Below, in pieces: positions 5,794-12,613 of a DNA stretch of 13,049 nucleotides; position 1 is the stretch's first letter, and the number at the start of each line of letters is the position of its first letter. The stretch spans positions 1 through 13,049 of the forward strand of contig JASLGD010000244.1 of the NCBI GenBank assembly GCA_030150305.1, written 5' to 3'. The position numbers were made by a program, and so were the translations under genes. The DNA comes from Caldimonas sp. Lineage in GTDB: Bacteria > Pseudomonadota > Gammaproteobacteria > Burkholderiales > Burkholderiaceae_C. The notes beneath the pieces were generated by a model that saw only the letters and a program-made list of their open reading frames with translations, was not told the DNA's origin and ran no database searches.

Positions 5794-7191
5794 ATGCACC
5801 AGCCCGCGGAGCGCCCCGATTCGCCCGATGAAGACCGCCCGCTCGCCCTGCGCTGCGGCTGCGGTTGTGCGCCTCTCGCTGCTCCGCACGATGCCGGCGC
5901 CGATGCGGCCGGCGGGAACACGGGGCCCGGCGCGGGCGCTGCGCCGCTCCTCTCGCGCGAGCGGCTCGCGGCCACGGCCCTGCGGGCCCTCTTTCCGAGC
6001 GAGCCGCTGCGGCGCCGCTTCCTGAGGGCGGTCGGCGCCGGCACCGCACGCGCCGCGATCGCGTCGGTCCTGCCGCTCGCCGCGCTCGAGGCGATGGCCC
6101 AGGAGAAGGGCCCCCTCGAGAAGAAGGACCTCAAGGTCGGCTTCATCGCCATCACCTGCGCGACGCCGCTGATCATGGCCGACCCGCTCGGCTTCTATCG
6201 CCAGCAGGGTCTGAACGTCGCCCTCGTCAAGACGGCGGGCTGGGCGCTGATCCGCGACAAGATGCTCAACAAGGAGTACGACGCCACGCACTTCCTGTCG
6301 CCGATGCCGCTGGCGATCTCGATGGGGCTGGGCTCGGTCGCGCAACCGATGCGGGTGGCGACCATCCAGAACATCAACGGCCAGGCGATCACCCTCGCCA
6401 ACAAGCACAAGGACAACCGCGACCCGAAGAACTGGAAGGGCTTCAAGCTCGCCATTCCCTTCGAGTACTCGATGCACAACTTCCTGCTGCGCTACTACCT
6501 GGCCGAGGCGGGGATCAACCCCGACACCGACGTTCAGCTGCGCGTCGTGCCGCCGCCCGAGATGGTCGCCAACCTGCGTGCCGGCAACATCGACGGCTTC
6601 CTCGGCCCCGACCCGTTCAACCAGCGTGCCGTGTACGACGAGGTCGGCTTCATCCACCTGCTGTCCAAGGAGATCTGGGACGGCCACCCGTGCTGCGCCT
6701 TCGGCACGAGCGAGGCGTTCATCCAGCAGAACCCGAACACCTTCGCTGCGCTCTACCGGGCCGTGCTCACCGCCGCGAACATGGCGCGCGATCCGAAGAA
6801 CCGCGAGTTGATCGCCAAGGTGATCGCGCCGCCGGCCTACCTCAACCAGCCCGAGACCGTTCTCTCGCAGGTGCTGACGGGCAAGTACGCCGACGGCCTG
6901 GGCAGCGTGAAGAACGTTCCCGACCGCGCCGACTTCGATCCGGTGCCGTGGCAGAGCATGGCGGTCTGGATGCTGACGCAGATGAAGCGCTGGGGCTACG
7001 TCAAGGGCGACGTCGACTACAAGTCGATCGCCGAGCAAGTCTTCCTCCTCACCGACGCCAAGAAGCAGATGAAGGCGCTCGACCAGAAGACGCCCGAAGG
7101 GGCCTACCGGAGCTACAAGGTGATGGGCCGGACGTTCGATCCGGCGCGGCCGGCCGAGTACGCCGCGAGCTTCGCGATCCGCAAGGCCTGA
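5794..7191 (+). CDS. cynA: Cyanate/nitrate-type ABC transporter substrate-binding protein (NrtA/CmpA family)
   Basis: A 465-residue periplasmic binding component of a NrtA/CmpA/CynA-type importer. The binding-protein fold begins near residue 107 (KKDLKVGFIAITCATPLI) and continues through family-typical stretches such as TAGWALIRDKMLNKEYDATH and GFLGPDPFNQRAV. The export signal is of Tat type (R73-R-R-F-L-R78, then a hydrophobic stretch ending in AMA-Q at 100-103). It is preceded by about 70 extra residues containing a C21-G-C-G-C25 cluster. The start is ATG 5794, chosen for its perfect AGGAGG and the sigma-54 promoter just upstream. It is first of four tightly packed genes and ends 3 bases before the permease GTG. 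Substrate assignment to cyanate rests on the cyanase gene in the operon. By sequence alone nitrate or bicarbonate would be possible. Confidence 0.86.
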   Translation: MHQPAERPDSPDEDRPLALRCGCGCAPLAAPHDAGADAAGGNTGPGAGAAPLLSRERLAATALRALFPSEPLRRRFLRAVGAGTARAAIASVLPLAALEAMAQEKGPLEKKDLKVGFIAITCATPLIMADPLGFYRQQGLNVALVKTAGWALIRDKMLNKEYDATHFLSPMPLAISMGLGSVAQPMRVATIQNINGQAITLANKHKDNRDPKNWKGFKLAIPFEYSMHNFLLRYYLAEAGINPDTDVQLRVVPPPEMVANLRAGNIDGFLGPDPFNQRAVYDEVGFIHLLSKEIWDGHPCCAFGTSEAFIQQNPNTFAALYRAVLTAANMARDPKNRELIAKVIAPPAYLNQPETVLSQVLTGKYADGLGSVKNVPDRADFDPVPWQSMAVWMLTQMKRWGYVKGDVDYKSIAEQVFLLTDAKKQMKALDQKTPEGAYRSYKVMGRTFDPARPAEYAASFAIRKA

Positions 7192-7194
7192 GCG

Positions 7195-8070
7195 GTGGCG
7201 CCGGACGTCCGCGCGCGCATCCAGTCGGCGCTGCTGTCGGCGGCGGTCCTCGCGATCGTGCTCCTGGTCTGGCACGTCGCGACGCTGCCGCCCGCCGCCA
7301 CGGCGGGGACGGCGCCAGCGCTGAGCCCGGAGCAGGTCGAGTACCAGAAGATGCTCGGCAAGGACCCCGCTGCGTCGAGCGCGAAGTCGGCGGGCTTTCC
7401 CACCCTGGCACAGATGGGCGACACGATCGCGCGCAACCTCGCCCATCCCTTCTACGACAACGGCCCCAACGACAAGGGCATCGGCATCCAGCTCGGCTGG
7501 TCGCTGCTGCGCGTCGGCTGCGGCTTCGCGCTGGCGGCGCTGGCCGCGATCCCGCTCGGCTTCCTGATCGGCATGAGCCCGGTCGTCTACCGCGCGCTCG
7601 ATCCGTTCATCCAGGTCCTGAAGCCGATCTCGCCGCTCGCCTGGATGCCGCTCGCGCTCTACACGATCAAGGACTCGTCGGCCTCCGGCATCTTCGTCAT
7701 CTTCATCTGCTCGCTCTGGCCGATGCTCATCAACACGGCCTTCGGCGTCTCGAACGTGCGGCGCGAGTGGCTCAACGTCGCGCGCACGCTCGAGGTCAGG
7801 CCGCTGCGCAAGGCCTTCCGGGTGATCCTGCCCGCCGCCGCGCCGACGATCCTCACGGGGATGCGGATCTCGATGGGAATCGCCTGGCTGGTCATCGTCG
7901 CCGCCGAGATGCTGGTCGGCGGCACGGGCATCGGCTACTTCGTCTGGAACGAGTGGAACAACCTGGCGCTCTCGAGCGTGATCTTCGCGATCGGCGTGAT
8001 CGGCGTGGTCGGCATGGCCCTCGACAGGCTGTTCGCTCGGGCGCAGAAGGCGGTGTCGTATGCCGACTGA
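7195..8070 (+). CDS. cynB: Cyanate/nitrate-type ABC transporter permease (NrtB/CmpB family)
   Basis: A 291-residue inner-membrane permease of the BPD_transp_1 family. The first membrane span is at residues 12-29. It is followed by a long non-membrane segment ending in FYDNGPNDKG (86-95), a hallmark of NrtB/CmpB/CynB permeases. Several further spans follow. The cytoplasmic coupling (EAA) loop is seen around VARTLEVRPLRKAFRVILPAAAP. The start is GTG at 7195, three bases after the cynA stop, with AAGG about eight bases ahead. The end overlaps the ATPase gene by 11 bases, so the genes are translationally coupled. It would form the cyanate channel with CynA and CynD. Confidence 0.88.
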   Translation: MAPDVRARIQSALLSAAVLAIVLLVWHVATLPPAATAGTAPALSPEQVEYQKMLGKDPAASSAKSAGFPTLAQMGDTIARNLAHPFYDNGPNDKGIGIQLGWSLLRVGCGFALAALAAIPLGFLIGMSPVVYRALDPFIQVLKPISPLAWMPLALYTIKDSSASGIFVIFICSLWPMLINTAFGVSNVRREWLNVARTLEVRPLRKAFRVILPAAAPTILTGMRISMGIAWLVIVAAEMLVGGTGIGYFVWNEWNNLALSSVIFAIGVIGVVGMALDRLFARAQKAVSYAD

Positions 8071-8995
8071 TGGGGTGCGCGGGCGCGACGAGGTCGCCAA
8101 CGACGCCTTCCTGAGCGTCGAGGGACTCGCCAAGACCTACCCCGGCGCCGCCGAGCCCGTGTTCGCGAACGTCAACTTCCGCCAGGCGCGCGGCGAGTTC
8201 GTCTGCATCGTCGGCCACTCGGGCTGCGGCAAGACGACGATCCTCAACGTCCTTGCCGGGCTCGAGCAGGCGAGCGCAGGCCACGTCTTCATGGCCGGCC
8301 GGGAAGTCGCCGGACCGAGCCTCGACCGCGGCGTCGTCTTCCAGGGCCATGCGCTGATGCCGTGGCTGACGGTCCGGGGCAACATCGCCTTCGCAGTGAG
8401 AAGCCGCTGGCCCGATGCGACCGTCGCGGAGGTCGACACGCAGGTCGAGAAATACGTCGATCTCGTCGGCCTCGGCAGCGCCATCGACAAGAAGCCGCAG
8501 GCGCTCTCCGGCGGCATGAAGCAGCGCGTCGGCATCGCTCGCGCGTTTGCCATCGAGCCGCGGATGCTGCTCCTCGACGAGCCTTTCGGCGCGCTCGACG
8601 CACTGACGCGCGGCACGATCCAGGACGAGCTGCTGCGAATCTGCGCCGAGACGCATCAGACCGTCTTCATGATCACGCACGACGTCGACGAGGCGATCCT
8701 CCTCGCCGACCGGATCCTGCTGATGAGCAACGGGCCGCGCGCCGGCGTCGCCGAGATCGTCGCCAACACGATGTCGCGCGATCGCCAGCGAGCCACGCTG
8801 CACCGCGATCCGCAGTACTACCGCATCCGCAACCACATGGTCGACTTCCTCGTCTCGCGCTCGAAGGAGTTCGCCCACGGCAGGTCGCCTGCGCATGCCG
8901 CGGTCGTCGCACCCGGCATCGTCGAGGACGCCGCCGCCGCGGTCGCTTCGCCCGAATCGCCTGCCAACGTCGTCCGCATGAAGCTGCGGACCTGA
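8060..8995 (+). CDS. cynD: Cyanate/nitrate-type ABC transporter ATPase (NrtD family)
   Basis: A 311-residue ATP-binding subunit that energises the importer at the inner membrane. All ABC motifs are intact: Walker A GHSGCGKTT (52-60), Q-loop Gln95 (VFQGHALMPW), signature LSGGMKQR (149-156), Walker B LLLDEP (170-175) with D-loop GALD, and H-loop His207 (ITHDVDEA). The tail beyond residue 260 is extended and Ala-rich, as in some NrtD-like proteins. The ATG at 8060 lies inside the end of the permease gene, with AAGGCGG upstream. It is followed after 23 bases by cynS. Confidence 0.9.
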   Translation: MPTDGVRGRDEVANDAFLSVEGLAKTYPGAAEPVFANVNFRQARGEFVCIVGHSGCGKTTILNVLAGLEQASAGHVFMAGREVAGPSLDRGVVFQGHALMPWLTVRGNIAFAVRSRWPDATVAEVDTQVEKYVDLVGLGSAIDKKPQALSGGMKQRVGIARAFAIEPRMLLLDEPFGALDALTRGTIQDELLRICAETHQTVFMITHDVDEAILLADRILLMSNGPRAGVAEIVANTMSRDRQRATLHRDPQYYRIRNHMVDFLVSRSKEFAHGRSPAHAAVVAPGIVEDAAAAVASPESPANVVRMKLRT

Positions 8996-9018
8996 TCCTC
9001 GTCCCCAAGGAGCTGTCC

Positions 9019-9462
9019 ATGAGCCGCATCGCCGTCACCGAGAAGATCGTCCTCGCCAAGGTCGCCAAGGGCCTCAAGTGGAGCGACGTCGCCGCCAAGG
9101 TCGGGTTGAGCAAGGAGTGGGTGACGGCGGCGTGCCTCGGCCAGATGACGCTCACGGCCGCGCAGGCCAAGATCGTCGGCGAGATCTTCGACCTCGACGA
9201 GCACGAGCGCACCTGGCTGCAGGTCGTTCCCTACAAGGGCTCGCTGCCAACCGCGGTGCCGACCGATCCGCTGATCTATCGCTTCTACGAGCTGGTCAAC
9301 GTCTACGGCACGACCTTCAAGGAGCTGATCCACGAGGAGTTCGGCGACGGCATCATGAGCGCGATCGACTTCCACATGGACCTGAAGCGCGAGCCGCACG
9401 AGAAGGGCGACCGCGTGTCGATCACGATGTCGGGCAAGTTCCTGCCCTACAAGACGTATTGA
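9019..9462 (+). CDS. cynS: Cyanate hydratase (cyanase)
   Basis: Catalyses cyanate + bicarbonate to carbamate + CO2. Carbamate then decays to ammonia and a second CO2, giving cyanate detoxification and nitrogen supply. The 147-residue product (E. coli CynS is 156) has the helical N-terminal domain and the C-terminal catalytic domain. The active-site triad is intact: R88 and E91 in YRFYELVNVYG and S114 in GIMSAID, matching E. coli Arg96, Glu99 and Ser122. The protein is a decamer in known cases. ATG 9019 has AAGGAG six bases upstream. It is last of the cyn operon, 23 bases after cynD. No carbonic anhydrase gene (cynT) is beside it. Confidence 0.97.
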   Translation: MSRIAVTEKIVLAKVAKGLKWSDVAAKVGLSKEWVTAACLGQMTLTAAQAKIVGEIFDLDEHERTWLQVVPYKGSLPTAVPTDPLIYRFYELVNVYGTTFKELIHEEFGDGIMSAIDFHMDLKREPHEKGDRVSITMSGKFLPYKTY

Positions 9463-9624
9463 AGTCAGCCGCGGTGGGCGCGGCGGAGGCGGGACGATGT
9501 CCGCGTTGGCGTCGGCCTACCGCGTCGCGCCAGGTCGGACCCTCAGTCGGCCCCGCGATCGCGCAAGATCCGCGTGAGATGCGGTAGCTAGCCGCGTGCC
9601 GTCGAACCTCTGGCCGCAGGCGAT
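9463..9624. other. Intergenic region between convergent cynS and DUF1345 genes
   Basis: These 162 bases lie between two convergent stop codons. I saw no intrinsic terminator with a T-run on either strand and no coding signal. Termination here may be rho-dependent. Confidence 0.4.
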
Positions 9625-10320
9625 CTAGAACAGGCTCGCTCCGATGTTGATGAGCAGCGCGAGCACGGTCGTGTTGAAGAGATACGCCAGGATGCAATGC
9701 ATCGATCCGATCCTTCGCATCGGCTTCGAGACGAACGAGACGTCCGCGGTTTGCCCAGAGGTGCCGATCACCGCGGCGAAGTAAAAGAAGTCGCCGTAGT
9801 CCGGCGCTTCCTCGTCGGGGAACTGCAGCCCTGCCGGCCGCGAGTGACAGACGGCCGCGTAGTAGTCATGCGCGTAATGCAGTGCGAACATCACCTGAAT
9901 GAACGCCCAGGACGTCAGGACCGTGCAGCCGGCCAGAGCGATGTGCGCCGACTTCGCGAATCCGTGCATGTCCTTGACGACGGCCAACTCGCCAGCGATT
10001 GCTGCCAAGCTCGCCACCGCCGCGACGACCACCAGCACAAGGATGACGAACTGGCCATCGTCCTGAAGCTGAGCCCGGTGCCGCATGTGATGCGACGACG
10101 AGCGGATCATCATGATCGCCGCGAGTGTCACGTACAAGCCCGTGCCGAAGTTCCACGAGATGAGCCAGCGAGTGACCGACTGGCGTGCGACGGCGTCGGG
10201 CAGCAAGACGCCCAGCGCGAGCGCGCACGCGGTCGCGATGAACAGCCGCGGCCGCGCGCGCACGAGGCGCAGGAGCTTGCTGCGCTGCCACGAGACGTGC
10301 TTCGTCTTGGCGGATTCCAT
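9625..10320 (-). CDS. DUF1345 family inner-membrane protein
   Basis: A 231-residue integral membrane protein of unknown function. Five likely membrane spans lie near residues 26-45, 52-72, 91-110, 126-147 and 209-229, with a positively charged N-terminus. The family signature is clear: FALHYAHDYY (145-154), GLQFPDEEAPDYGDF (164-178), then VIGTSGQTADVSF (184-196) and a final FNTTVLALLINI. The GTSGQTADV segment recalls ion-channel pore loops, but no transport activity is established for the family to my knowledge. The ATG at 10318-10320 has AAGGAG six bases upstream. It is divergent from the Bug-type binding-protein gene across about 240 bases. Confidence 0.86.
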   Translation of the reverse strand: MESAKTKHVSWQRSKLLRLVRARPRLFIATACALALGVLLPDAVARQSVTRWLISWNFGTGLYVTLAAIMMIRSSSHHMRHRAQLQDDGQFVILVLVVVAAVASLAAIAGELAVVKDMHGFAKSAHIALAGCTVLTSWAFIQVMFALHYAHDYYAAVCHSRPAGLQFPDEEAPDYGDFFYFAAVIGTSGQTADVSFVSKPMRRIGSMHCILAYLFNTTVLALLINIGASLF

Positions 10321-10561
10321 CGATCACTCCTTGGTTGCGGCGCCGGGCGCGTCCGCACGGTCCCGGCGGAGACCGGGCTTCAACGACCGGCCGATCCGTG
10401 GCGGCCGGCCGACGATGCACGAGCATCTTGCGCTAGTCTGCACCGATGAGGCCAGCCGCCCACCGGCAGGATTCGAGTCCAACATCGTCGTCCGGCGCAG
10501 GCGGCTCGATCGCCGCGCTGCGCAACGCAGGCCGCACCCCGATCCACCCCGAGGAGACACC
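10321..10561. other. Divergent intergenic region (DUF1345 / Bug protein)
   Basis: These 241 bases separate two divergent start codons and should carry promoters for both genes. The only suggestive element is TAGTCT at 10434-10439, a weak -10-like match for the plus-strand gene with no -35 partner. An open frame extends upstream of the Bug gene through this region but shows no domain. Confidence 0.35.
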
Positions 10562-11548
10562 ATGACCTTCACCCGCCGCCAAGTGCTCCAATGCAGCAGC
10601 GCCGTCGCGTTGCTCGTCGCGATCGACCGCAGCGCTTTCGCCCAGGCGCAGCCGGAAACGCTGCGCATCATCACGGGCTTCGCGCCCGGGGGAACGTCGG
10701 ACACGATCTGCCGCCGCGTCGCATCGCAGATGGCCGGCACATACGCGCGCACCGCGGTGGTCGACAACCGGACCGGTGCCGGCGGCCAGATCGCCATCCA
10801 GTACGTCAAGGCGGCGGCGCCCGACGGCACGACGCTGCTGCAGACGCCGACGTCGATGATGACCATCTACCCGCACATCTATCGGAAGTTGCCGTACGAC
10901 CCGCAGACGGACCTGAGCCCTGTCACCCTTGGCTGCCAGTTCGACTTCGGTTTTGCGGTCGGCCCCGCGGTGCCTGCGAGCGTCAAGAACATCGCCGATT
11001 TCCTGACCTGGGTGAAGGCGGACCCGCAGCGCGGGAACTTCGGCTCGCCGGCCGCCGGTTCCACGCCGCACTTCCTCGGCGCCTTGGTCGGCAAGAGCGC
11101 CGGGATCGATCTCAAGCACGTCGCCTACCGCGGCACGCAACCGGCGATGCTGGACTTGCTGGGGGGCAACATCTCCGCCGTGTCCGGCCCGATCGGCGAC
11201 ATCATGCAGCACCTGCCCACCGGCAAGGTCCGCTTCCTGGCCACCTCCGGCAGCAGGCGCAGCCGCTTCGCGCCCGATGTGCCCACCTTCACGGAGCAGG
11301 GCCTGAAGAACATGGCGCACAGCGAGTGGTTCGCGTTCTACCTGCCCGCGAAGGCCAGCCCCGAGACCGTGGCGCGCATGAACGCAGCGCTGACCACCGC
11401 GCTCGCACAGAAGGAGGTGGTCGACGGCTTGGCGACGTTCGGGCTCGAAGCGATGTCCTCCACGCCCAGCGAGCTCGCCGAGCTGATCAAGCGCGACACC
11501 GCCAAGTGGGGCCCCATCGTCAAGGAGGTGGGCTTCACCGCCGATTGA
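10562..11548 (+). CDS. Bug/TctC family periplasmic solute-binding protein
   Basis: A 328-residue extracytoplasmic receptor of the tripartite tricarboxylate transporter (TTT) type, which binds carboxylates or similar small anions. It has an N-terminal signal with a Tat-like R5-R6-Q-V-L start, a hydrophobic stretch, and probable cleavage after AFA (27). The mature part shows the Bug signature: ITGFAPGGTSDTICRRVASQ, then VVDNRTGAGGQIA, PDGTTLL, VAYRGTQPAMLDLLGG and the GSRRSRFAPDVPTFTEQGL segment. ATG 10562 has GAGGAG five bases upstream. No tctA or tctB membrane gene is near, so it is an orphan receptor, as is very common in Burkholderiales. Ligand unknown. Confidence 0.92.
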   Translation: MTFTRRQVLQCSSAVALLVAIDRSAFAQAQPETLRIITGFAPGGTSDTICRRVASQMAGTYARTAVVDNRTGAGGQIAIQYVKAAAPDGTTLLQTPTSMMTIYPHIYRKLPYDPQTDLSPVTLGCQFDFGFAVGPAVPASVKNIADFLTWVKADPQRGNFGSPAAGSTPHFLGALVGKSAGIDLKHVAYRGTQPAMLDLLGGNISAVSGPIGDIMQHLPTGKVRFLATSGSRRSRFAPDVPTFTEQGLKNMAHSEWFAFYLPAKASPETVARMNAALTTALAQKEVVDGLATFGLEAMSSTPSELAELIKRDTAKWGPIVKEVGFTAD

Positions 11549-11620
11549 GTGAGCCGGCCTTCAGCACGCGCGAAGATGGTCCCCGGATTCGACGGCACGC
11601 TGGCGCACCCGAGCCGGCGC

Positions 11621-12169
11621 TCAAGGCTGCGCGTTCGGCGACTTCGTGCGATCGAGGGCCGGCCACTGCTCGGCGGGACCCGGCAGCGGACAGACTTTTC
11701 CGGTCACGCGCTCGACGCTGAGCGCGTAGACGGTGACCTCGTCGAGGCGCGGGTAGAAGCTCTTCGGTCGCCCGGGAACACCGGTTCCGTACTTCGCCAG
11801 CAGCGCGTCGAAGAACCGGATCTTCGCTGTCCGATCCTCAACGATGCGCATGCGGCCGAACGCGATGGCGCTGCGATACGCCAGACCGGTGTCGCACTCG
11901 AAGCGGCCGTAGTCGAACACCTTGACCGGCTCGTCCACTTCGAAGCACGCGCGCGGCTCGGCTTCGACATTGGCGCGCAGGTGGCCGTGCGCTGCGGTGT
12001 TGTGCAGTCCGATCTCGTCGCCCGAAACCACGTGCAGAAGGGGAACGACGTAAGGCCAGCCATCGGCGCCGACCGTCGCGAGGCGACCGCAGAACGCGCT
12101 CGCAATGAGGTCGCGGGCCGCCGCGTCCTCGAGCACACGGTCCCGACGTCGCATTTGGGGGGAGCTCAT
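11621..12169 (-). CDS. Pyridoxamine 5'-phosphate oxidase-related flavin protein (NimA-like)
   Basis: A 182-residue split-barrel flavin-binding protein. The typical N-terminal strand pair GRLATVGADGWPYVVPL lies at residues 28-44. It is followed by IGLHNTAAHGHLRANVEAEPRACFEVDE, which covers the FMN-contact region of the NimA/PPOX-like family, and by FDYGRFECDTGLAYRSAIAFGRMRIVED. Relatives include 5-nitroimidazole reductases and heme- or F420-interacting proteins, so substrate and cofactor are not fixed. The start ATG (12167-12169) has only a weak ribosome-binding site, and the next Met (residue 6) is an alternative. It is transcribed away from the small membrane protein gene. Confidence 0.85.
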   Translation of the reverse strand: MSSPQMRRRDRVLEDAAARDLIASAFCGRLATVGADGWPYVVPLLHVVSGDEIGLHNTAAHGHLRANVEAEPRACFEVDEPVKVFDYGRFECDTGLAYRSAIAFGRMRIVEDRTAKIRFFDALLAKYGTGVPGRPKSFYPRLDEVTVYALSVERVTGKVCPLPGPAEQWPALDRTKSPNAQP

Positions 12170-12176
12170 GGCTGCC

Positions 12177-12191
12177 GATCGTACAGATCGA
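12177..12191. repeat. Short inverted repeat beside the flavin-protein start
   Basis: CGATC, five bases GTACA, then GATCG: a perfect 5-bp dyad beginning 8 bases upstream of the flavin-protein start codon, in a 125-base divergent promoter region. It could be an operator, but it is short enough to be chance. Confidence 0.25.
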
Positions 12192-12294
12192 GGTTCGCTG
12201 CAAGGCGGCCGACCAGTGCACGCAGGCGCTCCGCGACAGGATAGAGTGTCGATCCAGGCACATCGGAGCGCTCAGCCTCTCGCCAAGGAGAACG

Positions 12295-12588
12295 ATGGCG
12301 CACTCAAGTCCGGCGACACCGTCGTGGCCGCGGTGGCTGGCGGCGATCCTCCTCGCGGCGCCCGTCACCCTTGCCGGCCTGATGGTGGTCGGGTTGCTCT
12401 GGCATGGCAACGATCATGGCGTTTTCCTCTTGACCGCTTGGCTGCTGGGGCCGCTGTTGATGGTCGCCGAGAGGCTGGATCTGCCCGACCGGGCGGCGGT
12501 GCCGATCTTGTTGCTGCAGTGGGCGATGTGGACGCTGCTCATCGAGCGCGGCATCGAGCGCGTCATGCGGGCGCGCACAGCGAGTTGA
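12295..12588 (+). CDS. Small membrane protein of unknown function
   Basis: A 97-residue hydrophobic protein I do not recognise. Likely membrane spans lie at about residues 14-35, 42-58 and 66-84, with a basic C-terminal tail (ERGIERVMRARTAS). Support for it being real comes from a good ribosome-binding site (AAGGAG four bases before the ATG), a start with no overlap of neighbours, and a hydrophobicity pattern consistent with a real membrane protein. It is divergent from the flavin-protein gene and ends 25 bases before the convergent amidohydrolase gene. Confidence 0.65.
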   Translation: MAHSSPATPSWPRWLAAILLAAPVTLAGLMVVGLLWHGNDHGVFLLTAWLLGPLLMVAERLDLPDRAAVPILLLQWAMWTLLIERGIERVMRARTAS

Positions 12589-12613
12589 CCGACCCAGGGG
12601 ACGCGCACACGCC

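Noticed and set aside
5632..8133. Minus-strand 833-residue frame and plus-strand 749-residue frame (5865-8114) across cynA-cynB
   Set aside because: Both are extremely Arg/Asp/Gly/Ala-rich with no domain. The third frame contains recognisable CynA and CynB proteins with ribosome-binding sites.
10411..10439. Possible promoter for the Bug gene (TAGTCT) and a TGCAC/TTGC sigma-54-like pair
   Set aside because: The -10 match is partial without a -35 box, and the sigma-54-like pair has the wrong spacing.
9697..10449. 250-residue plus-strand frame antisense to the DUF1345 gene
   Set aside because: Arg/Asp/His-rich complement of a gene with clear family motifs and a good ribosome-binding site.
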